Below are positions 63,291 through 64,000 of a stretch of 64,000 nucleotides of DNA, in pieces (position 1 is the stretch's first letter; every line of letters begins with the position of its first letter). The position numbers and the translations under genes were made by a program. Origin of the DNA: Undaria pinnatifida (Eukaryota > Sar > Phaeophyceae > Laminariales > Alariaceae); contig JABAKD010000016.1 of the NCBI GenBank assembly GCA_012845835.1, forward strand, positions 5,353,419 to 5,417,418, read 5' to 3'. The notes below the pieces were generated by a model. It did not search any database and was not told the DNA's origin. It saw nothing but the letters and a program-made list of their open reading frames with translations.

Positions 63291-63479
63291 CACCATCGAA
63301 GGACCACTACTGCCGTATCACGAAAAACCTCTGCTGCGATAGGAATGGCACATTTTTGGCCAAAATATACTCTGACGGACAGGGCTCTCCAACTACTCTT
63401 AGACTAACAAGTTATCCATTGTACCGTTGGATGGTTCGATGCATACCTATGAAGAGCCATCCCCCGCTATCATGGGGGT

Positions 63480-63712
63480 GCAGTGGATTCTAAGAACTTT
63501 CTGGGCTTCTAGCATGAGGAGGAGGTGAATATCTCACCCGAAACACGCCTTCGAAGACTTTCGTTCGCGCAACCCGACCAACGTTTCTATGCGCTGGTCC
63601 GAAAAACAACCATTGTACTCGTAAAGCCGTCATGCTAACCGATAGTTGCAACACTTGAGGAGCTCAGCCGCTCACAAACGTTTAGTTTAAAAACTGCAAC
63701 CCCTACCGCACT
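63480..63712 (-). mobile_element. MITE-3 family, reverse copy
   Basis: ttctaagaactttctgggct, acacgccttcgaagactttc, acttgaggagctcagccgct, cacaaacgttt and right end aactgcaacccctaccg. Reverse complement of 54832-55098. Confidence 0.75.
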
Positions 63713-63884
63713 ACAGAGGGGTGACTCATGGGATTGTTATTTGCTTTGAAGTTTTTATGTTTGTTGAGCGTCATTGCTTGGGTGGGGTGTACAGCTCTTC
63801 GCGTGAAGAGTATCAGAAAATGAACGTGCCACCCCCTATCGTAGCCGTAGCACGTGTGGAAACTAGGACCAACCGCAGCTCCGA

Positions 63885-63995
63885 TGGAATCACCAACCGC
63901 AGTTTGGATGGAATCAATCACCTGTTGCGCACGCCCACCAGTCTCCTGGACCACCCTGACGCTAACGATCGGTGCGAGGTCGCGCCTCAATGCCG
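63885..63995 (-). repeat. dispersed repeat shared with 40003-40070
   Basis: On -: gttagcgtcagggtggtcca, ggagactggtgggcgtgcgc, aacaggtgattgattccatc. It continues into a short tandem (cggagctgcggttggt). Confidence 0.6.
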
Positions 63996-64000
63996 TCGTC

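Larger units (their letters stand above)
60199..64000. other. upstream region of the CCDC96 gene
   Basis: Holds the candidate exon at 62234, a SINE at 61670-62000, tandem repeats at 62395-62610 and 62700-63035, and MITE-type sequence at 63100-63290 and 63480-63712. I see no convincing core promoter; the short AT runs near 61495 are simple sequence. Confidence 0.6.

Overview
The window is nuclear DNA of a eukaryote. It holds parts of two intron-rich protein genes that converge on each other, in a background dominated by tandem repeats and short dispersed elements. The first is the 3' end of a multidomain eukaryotic acetyl-CoA carboxylase (ACC) on the + strand: 18 exons can be followed from the left edge to a stop at 24263, giving 765 residues that cover the carboxyltransferase domain. 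The second is a homologue of the axonemal coiled-coil protein CCDC96 (FAP184 in Chlamydomonas) on the - strand: 15 exons from an ATG at 60198 to a stop at 31761, 716 residues. A likely further upstream exon lies at 62234-62347. Both models were assembled by hand from GT-AG junctions whose phases close without exception. Single-chain ACC, a motile-cilium gene, long introns and TTAGGG-type interstitial repeats fit a flagellate-forming alga. A brown alga or other stramenopile is my best guess, but this is inference and not demonstrated.

Layout. 1-24263: ACC exons, mostly 60-210 bp, separated by introns of about 0.3-1.7 kb, plus one giant intron of 8.47 kb (14016-22483). 24264-31760: about 7.5 kb between the two convergent 3' ends, with no recognisable gene. 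It contains tandem duplications, a 1.2 kb palindromic GGAAGCTTCC minisatellite and two further minisatellites. 31761-60198: the CCDC96 gene, about 2.15 kb of coding sequence spread over 28 kb, its introns full of MITE-like elements, tRNA-headed SINEs and simple-sequence arrays. 60199-64000: upstream region with the candidate extra exon and more tandem repeats.

The two proteins have no evident functional link: ACC makes malonyl-CoA for fatty-acid synthesis, and CCDC96 is a structural protein of motile cilia. What joins the two loci is the repeat content. The same families (a 205-bp satellite, a pentanucleotide-expanding element, a 210-bp dispersed repeat and others) occur in introns of both genes.

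I found no CRISPR, no bacterial-type system, no intact transposase or reverse transcriptase and no canonical tRNA or rRNA gene. The most unusual recurring pattern is local duplication across exon-intron boundaries. At least seven exons of the two genes, and the candidate extra exon, have one or more partial copies ('exon shadows') in the neighbouring intron, often keeping the splice site. The clearest case is CCDC96 exon 3, with four shadows joined to a MITE-like spacer. Other good leads are a 180-bp TA-flanked MITE with 27-bp inverted repeats, several unnamed MITE families, SINEs sharing a body but differing in tRNA-like head, and a repeated hairpin with a compensatory base change. Most long ORFs here are artefacts of stop-free tandem repeats.
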